A DNA stretch of 64,000 nt from Mauremys mutica (lineage: Eukaryota > Chordata > Testudines > Geoemydidae): the NCBI RefSeq assembly GCF_020497125.1, contig NC_059075.1:110957222-111021221 (forward strand). The letters are read 5' to 3'. Shown here in pieces: positions 23,893-36,178 of this stretch. A program made the translations under genes and the position numbers. Every line of letters begins with the position of its first letter. The first letter of the stretch is position 1. The notes below the pieces were generated by a model. That model saw only the letters and a list, made by a program, of their open reading frames with translations, had not been told where the DNA came from and did not search any database.

Positions 23893-25309
23893 ATAGCAGT
23901 TTTCAACACTAACCTCATGAGCCTTTTGCTATCTAATACACACCTGCTAAGACTACTAAAGTTCCAAACCTTTGTTCAGCTTCAAATTTCTGCTTTTTTA
24001 AAATCAACCTGCTACATTTCCCTCTCCCCCAGTGTGAAATTTCCCCTCCCCCCACCAAAAAAAATTTTAAAAAATGGATTTAAGGCCTGTCAACTGGCAA
24101 CTCTACAGGGTAAAAAAATTAGTTGCCAAGATTCTCAAAAGTAAATAAGTGATTTTTGGGTGCACGCCCAGGAGAAACACTTTAAAAGGACTTCATTTTT
24201 AGAAATGCTGAGGTATCTCAGGTTGGGTACCGAAAACTGAGGAAGTCCAATTCACCACTCACTCTGAAAATGTTGGACAGGAGCTTTACTGCACTGGAAA
24301 GTGGAGATTTCTGCCCTTTCACTGGCATACACGACACTTACTTCTAGTCAACATAGACACTAAGATAACAGACTTTTAAGTTATGCTATTTATATGTGTA
24401 GGAAAGGTATTGGAGGTCAAGTTTAGAGGGTTTTGGATTTTTATTTTAAGGCTCCCTTCTCAGCCATGTACAGTTTGACTTGTGGAAAGTAAGGCTGGGC
24501 CAATATTTTCAAACGTAGGTACCTAAAGTTAGGCACTTAAAGTGGCCAAATTATAAGAGGTGTTGAGCACCCACAACTGTCATTGATTTCACTAGAAGTT
24601 ATATGGGATCCAGGCCTCTGAAAATGAGACCACTTTTATTTAGATAAGAGGCAAACCAGCACCCACGGAAATCAATAAAAGCACTCACTGACTTCGCTGA
24701 GCACTAGACTGGGCCCTGAACATGGATTCAGATGCTTATCAGTGGTACTAGTGTTTGAAAACGTTAGCTCTGGCCGTACAGGTAGAGGAATACAAAAATC
24801 ATCCCAATACATTTGTTTTTAAAATCTCTAACAATAACATTTCTGTAACATAATGGTACATGACATATGCAGAACACAGAGTGGTGTGGTGCAGTATAAA
24901 GATTTTATCAATGCTCATTTTAAAAAATCAATTGTGTTTTTCCCCACTTTTAAAAGCAAAAGCTTTTAATATTTAATTGGTCTCGTAAAAAGTCTTATTT
25001 TGCATAATTCCCAGAAGGCATCTTGATTTGATATGTTAATAGGGAATAGGAACATTATGAAAGGCTTACTTATTTCTTTACATTGTCTTGGATAATATTT
25101 TTATGAATACCAAAGTAAGGGGAGGAGGAGGAAAAGATGAGAAGGGAACGGCCCTTGCACCTTAGAAATGACTCCTCCTGCTGTTTGGAAAACTTCCCCA
25201 CAAAGTCAGGATAGGAGACAATAACAAAAGATGCCCAAGACATGAACAATAACCATGACTGAAGTCAACAGCAAATAAAATAACGATCTAGGAGTAAAGG
25301 AGTTTCTTA

Positions 25310-25591
25310 GGACTTGTCTACACTGCTCTGCAGTTTGGACTACGGGTGAGTATATAACAGCGTGCACCAGAGTGCTGTGCTGTAACTTCTCTGTGTGGAT
25401 GGTGCGGGTGCGAACTAAAAGGTTCCTATTTCACATTAATGCACACTCCTGTATGAAAAGGAGGACTATGTTAATGCAGACTAGGAACCTTTTAGTTTGC
25501 ACCTGCAGCATCCACACAGGGGAGTTACAGTGCAGCACTTTGGTGCTCGCTGCTATTCACACCCCTGTAGGCTTTCAGTGTAGACATGGCC
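25310..25591. mobile_element. Harbinger-type fold-back MITE
   Basis: The ends are GGACTTGTCTACAC and GTGTAGACATGGCC. The flanks are TTA on the left and CTA on the right, so the target duplication is imperfect. Almost the whole element is an inverted repeat, for example AACTAAAAGGTTCCTATT against AGGAACCTTTTAGTTTG, and CTCTGTGTGGATGG against CATCCACACAGGGG. The terminal type matches the elements at 6872 and 9215. Confidence 0.85.
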
Positions 25592-25864
25592 CTATATTAG
25601 AAGCATGTCACAGCAGGTACTAGATCTTCCTATATGTTTTTACAGCACCTAGTACAATAGGGTCCTGATCTTGATTGGAGCTCCTTGCGATAGCATAATG
25701 TGATTTTTTTAATGGAAAGATTCAAAATGTAACTATTTAAATAGCATTACAGTAATTTTGGGATTGCAGCACTACAAGCAATGGCATGCTACACTACAAG
25801 CTTTCCAAGTTGTATGCTTAGAGATTTTGTTTTTGTTTTGTTTTTTGCATTTTTTTTTAAAATG

Positions 25865-26070
25865 TAAACTGTTTAAGTCAGGAGATCTAGGTTTTATTTC
25901 CTGTTCTGCAACTGACCTAATGTGTGATCTTAAGCAAATTACTTTGCCTTTCTCTGCTTCAGTTTCCCCTTCTGTAAAATGGAGATATTTACCTTCCTTT
26001 ATAAAGTGCTTTGAGATCTATTGTTGAAAAGAGCCATATAAGAGCCAGGTATAAATACTGTTATTACATT
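25865..26070 (+). repeat. tRNA-derived CORE/MIR-like SINE, well preserved
   Basis: CAGGAGATCTAGGTTTTATT is followed by CTTCAGTTTCCCCTTCTGTA, then AAAGTGCTTTGAGATCTATT and AAATACTGTTATTAC. A separate tail fragment of the family lies at 25630-25690 (ACAGCACCTAGTACAATAGG). Confidence 0.85.
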
Positions 26071-26129
26071 ATATCACTCTAACCACACCAAATGTTTCTA
26101 GCCTTCAACAGCAGAGAGGGTCTCTTTGC

Positions 26130-27020
26130 CATTATTGTAGATGAGGCCGATAGTATCGCCTATTATTGAGATTGCCTGACACTTCCCATTATAAGACTCG
26201 CTGTTCAGTTGCTTATAAAACTAACTATTTGGGCTGAAATTTTCCATGCCAATTGTTAGCATCACGTTGAGTTGTTGTTTTTTGGGAGGATTTTGATTGA
26301 TTTTTGAAATTTCAGCTTTAATTCTGAGAAAGAGGCTAGGGGAAAATACATTGTTTAGACCGTGTTAAAAAAACTCTGGAAACCTTTTATTTCAAAAGCT
26401 CTACCACCCCCATTCTTTGGAGCAGGGATTTGAAATTTGGCAAGAGGACTTGGTTGTTGCATCCCTGTGAAAATCAACCCATATTTTGCCAAACTATAAG
26501 CCTTTGAAAAGCAACAGTTCACACATACTCAGTAGCAGGACCGGCTCCAGGCACCAGCCGACCAAGCACATGCTTGGGGCGGCACCTTGGGGAGGGGTGG
26601 CGCTCAGGTTTGTTTGTTTTTTGGTTCGGCTGGGCGGCGGCTTGCGCTGGGTGGTGCGGCGCTCGCGGGGGCGGGGACTTGGGCGGCGCGGCACAGCACT
26701 CGGGGGGCTTGGAGCTTGGGGGGGAGGCAGGCTTGGGTGGCGCGGAGCGCAGGGGGGCTTGGGCGGCGCGGCGGTTGCGGGGGGTGTTACCACAGGGGGG
26801 CGCTTTTTTTTTTTTTTTTTTGTTTGGGTGGCAAAAAAGTTAGACCCGGCCCTGCTCAGTAGAGACTTTCTAGAGCTTCACAGCTAAATTCCCAAAAGAC
26901 TGTCTGCACTAGGCATGCTCCAGCTGGGCAATTGCTGCTCTGGTCTGCTGCAGGTCAGGCTGGGGATGGATAGTAGGAAGTCTGTCTCTCCTTTGCTGTC
27001 AATACATAAGCAACCCTAAT
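26130..27020. repeat. Ancient dispersed repeat, split by a hAT element
   Basis: The left part (26185-26262) matches 16885-16980. The sequence continues from CAACAGTTCACACATA before the hAT insertion to AGACTTTCTAGAGCTTCACA after it. The family is not named. Confidence 0.55.
26536..26854. mobile_element. hAT-type MITE with a G-rich interior and poly-T
   Basis: The ends are CAGGACCGGCTCCAGG and GACCCGGCCCTG. A perfect 8-bp duplication, CTCAGTAG, lies at 26528-26535 and 26855-26862, the hallmark of hAT. The interior is strongly G-rich (GGCGGC, GGGGGG words) and ends in a run of T. Open frames here are low-complexity Gly/Arg and are not genes. Confidence 0.93.
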
Positions 27021-27714
27021 TCTGGCATTCCCTAGCTTCTGAGTGCTTGACTTTGCATCTTAAATAATGTTCTTTTAATGCAGTTTGTGCATGTGTTTAC
27101 ACAACAAGTTAAAGACCAGTGATTAATCATAATTTAAGCACTGTCACCTGATAAACCTCTTTACGTTACGGAGTCACCACGGAGTGCTATTTAAAAGACA
27201 AGTTCTAGATGCTTGGCCTGCATATTGTCATAAAATATAGATCTAACATGGGCTAGCCAAATTCACAGTGGATAGCCAAACAAATTATTTGTGGTCTGGG
27301 TTAACTAGATCAATACTTAACCAAGCTGGAAGTCAGTGTAGGAGGTTCTTCATCACATTAACAGTTTCCCCTCTCCATGCATACCTCTAGGTTAATTGTC
27401 CTGCATACTTTCTGAGCTTCCTGATGCAGTCTTAACTAACAAATGGTTTGACAGAATAGATTTAGAGTGATCACCAACCAGCACAGCAATAGTCTTATTG
27501 TCCAACACCAAGCCGTGACAAAAGCATCAGTTAGATCAGGCTAAACCGGTGATTTTGTAAGAGGCACTTGCAGCTGCCAGAAAAGGCACGGGCTGTAGTT
27601 TCACACCACCCCCCAGTGGAGAAGCATATTGATTGGAGAGAGCAAATAGCTATAAAGCCATCCAGAGCAATGCAGGATTGTCCCCCACAGTACAATTTCT
27701 ATTTTATTTTAGTC

Positions 27715-28015
27715 TAGTTTTAAAAGTCCTATGCCATGAAGTTTCCACCTCTTCCCTTTGGAGACTATTCCACATCTCACTGTCAGAAAGTTTTTGCTGA
27801 CATTCAGACTAAATTCTCCCATTGCTCCAACTTATAACCCTTTGTAACGCACTATATAATTCCTCTCTGCCGATAGTATTTATACTCCTGAAATATTTGT
27901 AGATTTATGTTCCACCTGAGTCCTCTCTTAGCCACGCTCTGCGTATTTAGCTCTTTTAATCTTCCCTCAGAAGTAAATCTCGCCAGCCCCCTGATCGTTT
28001 TTTGCTACATAAAAA
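27715..28015 (-). mobile_element. Old CR1 fragment, antisense
   Basis: The plus strand shows ATGCCATGAAGTTTCCACCT, TTTGGAGACTATTCCACATC and TCTTTTAATCTTCCCTCAGA. In other CR1 copies these are the reverse complement of the ORF2 C-terminal region. There is no open frame. Confidence 0.65.
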
Positions 28016-28447
28016 TGGTAAGTTTGCTCTTATACATTACTGCATTTTTACAGTTTATGAGCAACCCTGTGAATAGAAACTCCATTATTAAAACCGCATT
28101 TATCTAAATTTGGTTCATCAGCTATTATTCTGTAAAAGCCTTAATAGTTAATCCACTGGGATCCTGACAAAGACTTGCAATGCTTGATGCCTGCCGGATA
28201 TATCTTACAGATCTGTGTATATTTATACTCTATTTATGTGCACACACAGTCATCCATCCTGATCAATACAGCTGAAAGGAATCTGCAGTCATTATCTGCG
28301 TGAAGATATAAAATGAAGCACCATGTTTTGCTGCATGGTTCAGAAGTCCGACAGTACAGTCACAAAGGTGGCCTTCCTTTGTTAGACAGGGAGGATAACG
28401 TAACTCATTTATTCAGCAAATCAAATACCACCATTCTGCACCTAAAC

Positions 28448-28667
28448 CAGTGGTTCTCAAATTTTTGTACTGGTGACCCCTTTCACAGAGCGAGCCTCTG
28501 AGTGTGACCCCCTTTATAAATTAAGAACACTTTTATATATATTTAACACCACTATAAATGCTGGAAGCAAAGCACAGTTTGGACTGGAGGCTGACAGCTT
28601 GATATCCCCCCATGTAAGAGCCTCACGACCCCCTGAGGTGTCCCAACCCCCAGTTTGAGAACCCCTG
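28448..28667. mobile_element. hAT-type MITE (CAGTGGTTCTCAA ends)
   Basis: The ends are CAGTGGTTCTCAAA and TTTGAGAACCCCTG. The 8-bp flanks are ACCTAAAC (28440-28447) and ATCTAAAC (28668-28675), a duplication with one mismatch. It is 220 bp with no coding capacity. Confidence 0.9.
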
Positions 28668-28679
28668 ATCTAAACCATC

Positions 28680-29660
28680 TAATTTGTGCATGGAAATGGC
28701 TGTGCATAAAACCTGCATGTGAAGATTCAAACTGGAAATATCCAGTTTGAATATCTGGACTTGCGTGCCCCAGAGAGTGGTAGCCATATGATCCCAACTG
28801 TCCATTCTTGCATTCTATTGGAGAGGACCACCACGTGTTTAGCCCTTAGCACAGCATCACCAATTTCAAATCCTAACTTAGGTCCTAAGTGAGAACAGAC
28901 CTTTTGGTGCCCTCCTACACAGTTGCAAATATTTGTCCACATTACAAAACCAAAGCAGGAGGACAGAAATGGATTGACAGAGGTGATACAAGCTAGTACT
29001 GAGAGGCACTAGGAGAGCTTTCTGTAGGGTAGGAATAGGAAGGGGCGGTGTTGCAACTCAGCAATGAAATTAATGAAGAAAGTCGTGATGTAGCACAAGG
29101 ACTGCACTATGCCTTACTAAAGGTCAGTCATGGTAAATACAGCAGTTGCAATAGTGTACAAGATATACCAGCACTCAAGGAGTTAAGAGGAAAAAGACTC
29201 AATTTAGATATAGAATTTTTCTGAGGTCTTTTATTCTAGTCTCACTTGTGCTTTCTACTTAAATTATCCAATCTGATTAGTTTAGCAATTTAGAATGTAT
29301 TCCTTGAACCATATATCTCAGCAGTTTCAAATGGTATTTTGTGGCCTTTCTAGTCATTTTATGACTTTTGTAAAAAACTTATTCCAAATCAATGAAATAT
29401 CATAAAATACCAAAACCATGCATCAGTCACATCACAAGCACACCCTCAGCACAACCTCAGCTAAACATGATCACAGAATATTACACTATGGCTTAAAGGA
29501 AGCTCTCACTGGCTTTTTCACTCTCTTCTGGTGTTATCACTTCCCCTGCCCTAAGGGAATGCACAGGTAAGATATGACCGGAGTTACACCCTGGTCCTTC
29601 ATAATGAAGTTCTACCATCTGTTATGCAGCAACCTACTATACTAATGTCATGATCCCACT
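28680..29660. other. Intronic sequence without recognised features
   Basis: Neither a gene nor a clear repeat was seen. Confidence 0.4.
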
Positions 29661-29667
29661 TAGACTA

Positions 29668-30380
29668 TGTCATGGGGTACACTCATTGCTAATAGTGCCT
29701 CCTCCTGGCCGTCCTGGGGATTAGTTCTGGCTAGGCATTGAACGCTCCTCCAACAGTGTCTCCCGTTGTTTACTCACTGTCTGCCACGCAGGGGGCTCCC
29801 TCTTCATGACTTGGTCCTCCAGGCAGGTCACCACACATTTCCCTTTTCAGGCGGTGGGGGCGGGGGGAGAAGAGGGGAGAGAAGGGGCAGGCAGTATCGA
29901 AGTCCCTCCATACAAAATGGCAGTCTTCCCTTTATTGATCCACTGTGCCACTCCTCCAGAGGCTGGTAGGTGGATCCGGGCCCACCCTCTACTCTGGGTG
30001 CCCACTCAGGGGCACTCTCAGCAGCGGCTAAAGTCTGACCTGCCCCATAACTTGCTGCGTTTCCCCTGAGCCTTGCCTTCCTCTCTGGCTCTTCCTCTTC
30101 TCTGGGCTTGCTAACTCAAACTCCCCCACCCAGGGAGTAACCGTAGGCTACTTGCCTCTAGCCCCAGACACAAGTCACTTCTCCCAGGGAGTGACTGCAG
30201 CCAACTTCCCTGCAGCCTCCTCTTTTGCCAGCTTACTGGTTTATACAGGCCCCACCAGTTCCTGCTCAGCTGAGTTTCTTCTAATTAAATCCCTGCTCCC
30301 TGTCTCCTTCTCCAAGTGCAGCCAAGGCAGTTAATTGGCCCACTTAGCCATCTTAGCTCCTGCAGGCCTTGTGTGGAGTG
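29668..30380. repeat. Possible decayed LTR or other dispersed repeat
   Basis: It opens TGTCATGGGGTACACTC and includes TGTCTGCCACGCAGGGGGCT and, near its end, GCAGTTAATTGGCCCACTTA. The composition is pyrimidine-rich with no open frame of interest. I have no target duplication and cannot fix the right boundary. Confidence 0.35.
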
Positions 30381-32016
30381 GACTCAGGCTAAAGAAGTAT
30401 GACTGGAATCTCAATGATCTGCATATGTGCAAGCCATTCAAAACCTTTGGACTGGGATTTTCAAATGTGTCTCGGGGAATTAAGTGCCCAGTTCCCAAGG
30501 AGTTTCAAGGGGACTTAGGAGCCTCACTGCCCGAGTCTCTTTTGAAAGTCCCAGTCCTGGGTTTTAGTAGAATATGCGGATTTTAGAGCACTTTGAAAAA
30601 TCAGCTCTAAACAGAAAGTTTCACTCAACCTTAACTATGATGAAGCTGTGGCATTACCCCATAACAACATTTAAGGGCCACAACCTCAGCTGGGGTAAAC
30701 TGGTGTAGTTCCTTTCCCTTCCATGGAGCTGTGCTAATTTACACCAGCTGAAGAGCTGGCTCTAGAAGTGAGTTTACAATGTTCTTTTCAGAATTAGCCA
30801 ATCAGAGTTCTAACAGAATTTTCACTGAAGTCAATGAGAGCTCCATGCATGCTGGGTTGCAGGATTGGGCTGATAATATTGTAACTGTGCATGGTACTTT
30901 TCAGCAGGGAAACTAAAAAGAAAAAGATTCCTGCCTCAAGAACTTGCAAGCTAAAGGGACATTCAGGTACAGTACTATTAATAGTGATAGAGACAAAGGG
31001 AAAGGCATTATTGGTGCAGGGTTTCAGTGAAGAGCAAGGGTGTTTTCAGAAGGTTTCTTCTGAAAGAGCAGGGGAGGGGGCTGCAGGCTAACATTAATTA
31101 GGAGCTTTTTCCAGGTGGATGGAGCAACATAAAAAAAATGGGCCACGTTGTGTGTGAGAGCTGAGAAAGGGTGCAGTCAGGAGGGAAGGTCAGGTGGAGT
31201 GTTGGCTGCAGGAGGGCAGAAGAGCAATTATGAAGGAAGAAGCAGAGTTGTAGAGCATTCTGGATTGTGGAATGAATGCCCCAAGTAGCAAGAGAAAGGG
31301 CATATTCAGAACATAATATTTTTGGGGGGAGGCAGTCTCAAAGTGATGCCAGCTGAGCCCACTGTACTACAATGCCATTATAAAATCAGTGTCCCTGAGA
31401 CATGGTATTACTGATAGCATCATAACACCTTCCAGCATTTCTGCTGTGTTCTGACACATTATCATCCTTCCTAAAGGCACCTTTGTTTCAAAAAGTTCCT
31501 TCTAAGAATGATGGGGTGAAATATGGTCCCACTCACTCCTACTCTCCTTCCACACCAGAGGCAGATAAAGGGACTAAGTTTCAAAGTATCTTTCCTAGCT
31601 GAGAGTCAATGAACATGCCAAGATTTCCATTTAGGGCCACATTCTGATACCCTTAACTCATATTGAATAGCATCACACTCCATGGATATCCTGCTGAAAT
31701 CAATGCAGCTCTCTGTGGAGTGAGGTGCTACTTAATATGGACAAGGCCATTAGAATTGCAACACGTTCCCAAGTATGAAACAGTAGCTGCTCTAGTCCAT
31801 CTGACATGGCTAACTGGAATGTGCCATGCAGCTAAAAGGCCCTGGGATTGGGTTGGATCCAGTACCACATTTTCAACAGAGCACACAGACACTGAATAAA
31901 CATCCAAACTCGCACCCTTCTTCAGGTTTCATTTTAATAGATACTCTGAGCAGTAACATCACAGAACTTCAGCCTGGACTTAGCATCTCTAAAGTTTTCC
32001 TCCTGTGTGGAGTTCC
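30380..32016. other. Intronic sequence with short fold-back repeats
   Basis: The stretch at 30447-30560 is a fold-back of the ACTGGGATTTTCAAATGTGT / TTTTGAAAGTCCCAGTCCT type. The stretch at 30675-30762 is a member of the ACACCAGCTG hairpin family. The remainder is unassigned and no gene was found. Confidence 0.45.
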
Positions 32017-32300
32017 TAGAGTTGCCAACTATATAATCACACAAAACTGCACCTCCCAGACTACTCCTTCCCAGAGGCCCCACCCACTGCCCCGCCCCCT
32101 CCCAAGGCCCTGCCCCCACTCACTACATTCCCCCTCCCTCAGTGGCTCACTGTCCCCCACCTTTGCTCACTTTCACTGGGCTGGGGCAGGGGGTCAGGCT
32201 GCAGCAGGGGATGAGGACTCTAACTGGTCTGCATGGATTGGAGGAGGCTCCTATTGTCCTGCTATCCCACATGGGCTCCCAAGATCAGCTGAAAAGGGAG
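32017..32300. repeat. C-rich dispersed repeat
   Basis: CTAGAGTTGCCAACTATATA is followed by CCCACCCACTGCCCCGCCCC and TTTCACTGGGCTGGGGCAGG. I recognise the start and order from a common turtle repeat. The class is uncertain. The 162-aa frame running through it is not a gene. Confidence 0.55.
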
Positions 32301-34420
32301 GAAGCAGCACCTAGAGGTTGGGCAGAGGTAGGGGGACAGGAGCTGCACAGGGGGTTATAGTAGCTGTAGTTGGGGGAGGATTCTAAGGTGTTGTGGGGTT
32401 TAGAACCTAAGATGGATGATGCCAGAGAGCAAGAAGTTAAAAGTCTAGGAGCTGGGATGGAACAGGGAGAGGTGCTGGGGAGCAGAAGATGGAGAATACT
32501 GGGATAAGAGGTAGGAGTAGGACCTAGCTGTGTGGAGGAGCAGAAGCCACATGGTGGTGGCCAGTAGGGGGCTGAGTAAGGGGATGGGGGCTCAGAGCTT
32601 ATCCTACTCATGCACTAAGGGAAGTGGTACTGGTTAGTGGTGTGGCAGGAGATGGTGTTTTTGTGAGGAGCGAGGAGGTTAGAGTGCAGGGAGAAGTGAG
32701 CGGTGGGGAGAGGGTATGCTAACCCATTTATATGGTGTACGCTGGGTCAGAGGGAGGCCCAGAATCTGACCCTATATCTCCATGCACTGTAGTGTGTGAC
32801 CTGGGCATTGCATTTGTCTGAATGTGATCGTTAGCTCTTTAGTGCGAAGATCCTGTGGCATTTTGTATGAATAACAGTAATTGGCTGGGTCTGGCATGTG
32901 TAACAGTGCCAGGGAGGAGGAGAGGGGGGAATTTGTAAGTGGCAGAGAGGAGAGGGAGCAAAGAGCTCTAAACAGGAATAAAACATTAAAACAAATGGGT
33001 TTTGTGTGATGGGGTATAATAGTCATAAATAATCCATACAGACATACTGAGCCAGATCCCCCACTGGTCTAAATCAGCACAGCTTCAATGGAACCACATT
33101 GATTTCCACCAGCCCAAGGATCTGACCCATTTCTTTATTCATCATCCTGACAAGAACTTGTGACTGCCTCACTAAACAAACCCATTCACATTATTGAGCA
33201 CTCTGAGGAACCCTATGGAAACCTGAACTAAAGTGAGAACAAAATTCTTTTTGTAAGGAAGCCTTGAGCATGGCCTACGTTCTGCATTCATACAAAGACA
33301 GGGTGAATGCGCACATGCCATCATGTCAAAATGTTATTGAACAAATAGCGGATACCGACAACGATCCTTATATGCTCCAGCTCTGATGTGAAGGAAGATA
33401 AACTCTCCCAGCATTAGGTTTCCCTAGGGAAATCAGAGGCACGAGTATCTCTTGAAATAAATAGACAGCCTTGTGGTGTGTAATCTCACAACTGAATGCA
33501 GAGGCAAGTTGACGGCTGAAGCTGGGGAACAGCTCTCACTTGGTTTCAGAGAGTGACATTCTGTGGCATTACCTTTCTTTGGTTTCTGAAAATGTTACAA
33601 CAGAAGCTCATCTCTTTGCAAACACTGTTGGGTCTTGGAAGCCGAGTGCCCCTAATGATCACCGTGCTGCAGTATAAGGTGTAAGGGCAGCGTTGTTGAC
33701 AAGTGAAATTTGGTGAGCCGGAGCCACTGTCCTGAGCAGGTGACTGAACCACCAACAGTCTTTTCCTCTCTGGGCCTGAAATATAGTTTATGCTGTAAGG
33801 GTCTGATCCAGCGCTCATTGAAGGGAATGGAACGAGTCCCATTGGCTTTAATGGGCATTTGATCGGTCTCTAAGGGTTTCTCTCAACATACAGCAAATCT
33901 TTATAAACTACTTTGCAGTAAGATGGGAGTGCAGTTCTGCTTCCTCCTGGGAATGTGTTTGTTCTCATTGTGAAGACTTTGAGTACCAATGCTCATCACC
34001 GTCCATGTGTTCCCTCTCTCCCTATAATCTCTATGGGGCATCTTGCATCCATTGTAACATACTGGCATGTGCTTTGTATGTGTGCGAATGTGCACATGCC
34101 TGTGCGCTTGCATACACAGTTGTTCTCTGCTAAATAGAGTCACACTTGCTCAAGTTCTTGTGCCTGTTTCCCTATAGTGGCTGACTTATAAAAATCTCTG
34201 AATGAGTAGCGGCCAATAAAGCAAAAGTGGTAAAGGCCTGTGTTTATGGAACTGAACTGCCTGAATTCTGTCAGTATCCTTCATATAAGTGGTTAGTGGG
34301 AATCTATAGCAGTTTTATGTTTGCAACCATGAAGTCATTATATGACGCATAATGCATGGTAAAAAAAAAAATCCCAGCTGTGGCTTTTAAATAATGATTG
34401 ATTTATATTATTATTAATTT
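32300..34420. other. Intronic sequence with short fold-back repeats
   Basis: The stretch at 32300-32740 is G-rich. The stretches at 33051-33127 and 33800-33865 are hairpin repeats (AAATCAGCACAGCTTCAATG / CATTGATTTCCACCAGC, and CATTGAAGGGAATGG / CCCATTGGCTTTAATGGG). No gene was found. Confidence 0.45.
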
Positions 34421-34424
34421 GTAT

Positions 34425-34705
34425 TAAAGTAGTCCCTAGGGGCCACAGTTGAGATCAGGGGCCAGTTGTGTTAGATTCTGTACAAACTCTTAGTGAGAGA
34501 CAGTCTTGTCCTGTAGAGATTACTATCTAAATAGTCAGGGCAAATGGGAAGCAGCATTATCCTCATTAAACAGATGTGAAGCTGCAGCATGCTGAGATTA
34601 AGTGACTTGCCCAAGGTCACAGACGGAGTCTTCTGGAGAGCTATCAACTGAACCGAAATCTTCCAAGTGCCAGTTCAGTGCCTTAAACACACTCCCATCC
34701 TTTCT
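34425..34705 (-). repeat. tRNA-derived CORE/MIR-like SINE, antisense
   Basis: On the plus strand, GGGGCCAGTTGTGTTAGATT is followed by CATTAAACAGATGTGAAGCT and GTGACTTGCCCAAGGTCACA. This is the reverse of the SINE order. Confidence 0.8.
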
Positions 34706-35540
34706 CTGTTTAGGGCAGTGTGCTTCTCGGGGCTCAATCTACTGCACTAGACCTTAAACAACCTTTTAGCTTTCTAAAAAAAGGTAATTTATATTTCTCT
34801 TTTTGCTGTCAGGCTAAAAGATGAGTAAACACTCCAAGACAGAACTAGGGCTCAGCTTTTATCTTGCTGAAAGTGGCTAATTGGCTCAATTACCTAATTA
34901 CCCTGAGCCCTGCTTCAAAATGGTAAGCCAATCAGCCTAATAACAAAACTACCTTCAATTAAGTGAAGCAGGAGATTCAAAGAAGCCCTGTGAAAGGAGT
35001 TCCTGACCATTGTGTAACGCAAAACCTTTGAAAACAGGAATCCAGTGCTCAATCCCCATAATTAGAGTCATTGGTAAAGTTAGTACTGTGTCCTTGGAGA
35101 GGTGTTGTGGTTATTTAACACACACTCCAATATCCATGATGCTTGAAATCATTTGTGTTTTAGGACAAATAATAGCCCTCCTCCTAGTTCATAAGGAATT
35201 AGAACCCTTTTTCAGCATCCTCTTTCATGCTGCCTGTTTTTTCAGGGATTGGTGCAATGAACCAGATCCTTGGCCCCAGAACTGACAATGGAAAGTGGCC
35301 AGTCAGCTGATCTAAAGGGACAGCCAAGGCTTCTGTTTGTGTAGGGAAACCCTTGGAGGGGATAAAGGCAGCACAGTTAGCTCTACACCACCAACATCCC
35401 CCACCGCTGCATGTGTGTCAGGAGTGGGCAAGGCCATGCCACACAACCGTGCGGGACACCAATCCTTATCTGGAGCAGCCATCTCTAGTGAGCCATTGCG
35501 GCCAACATCTACATTACACTGTAACATAGGCAATGTCTGT

Positions 35541-35813
35541 GCTGTAATTGGGAGGTGTGATTGCAGCAGGTGTAGACCTACCTGAGCTAGTTTTGATCAA
35601 GCTAGGTCAAAGCTAGCTTGAGTAATAATAACAGCGAAGCTGTGGCAGCACAGATGGTTGTGTGAACTGGCCCCACCCGCCTGGGACCCTGGGTAAATAC
35701 TTGAGCACCTGACACCTGTGCTACTGCTCCTTCCCTGCTGTGGTTCCTTGAGCTAGCTAGATCAAAGCTAGCTCAGGTAGGTCTGCACATTTTGTAGTCT
35801 CACCCCCTAATTG
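35541..35813. mobile_element. Palindromic MITE
   Basis: The left arm, AATTGGGAGGTG ... GTAGACCTACCTGAGCTAG (to about 35590), is answered by CTAGCTCAGGTAGGTCTGCA ... CACCCCCTAATT. Inside, a shorter inverted pair is built on AAAGCTAGCT. The outer ends and target duplications are uncertain. Confidence 0.7.
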
Positions 35814-35904
35814 TGTTAGGAAGCTATTTAATCCTCCAGTCAGACTGAAGCTCAGGGGGAGTGGAAAGATGGGTTAGATCCATCTTATTTCTCCTTCCCT
35901 TGAA

Positions 35905-36178
35905 TTGTGCTGAAGTGAGGCTAGGACAGGAAGCAATGGGCTTAAATTTCAGCAAGGGAGGTTTAGGTTGGACATTAGGAAAAACTTCCTAATTGTCAGG
36001 GTGGTTAAGCACTGGAATAAATTGCCTAGGGAGGTTGCGGAATCTCCATCACTGGGGATTTTTTAAGAGCAGGTTGGACAAACACCTGTCAGGGATGGCC
36101 TAGTCCTGCCATGAGTGTAGGGGACTGGACTAGAAGACCTCTCAAAGTTCCTTCCTACAATTCTGTGATTCTAAGATG
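35905..36178 (+). mobile_element. CR1 LINE 3' end
   Basis: AGGAAGCAATGGGCTTAAAT, GGAAAAACTTCCTAATTGTC, GGTTGGACAAACACCTGTCA and the terminal ACAATTCTGTGATTCTAAG follow the CR1 ORF2 C-terminus and 3' end. It is 5'-truncated and antisense to the host gene. Confidence 0.9.

Noticed and set aside
26486..26887. Gly/Arg-rich frames in all phases
   Set aside because: They are produced by the G-rich interior of a hAT element with exact target duplications.
31826..32314. 162-codon frame
   Set aside because: It runs through a dispersed C-rich repeat, with no domain and no conserved start.
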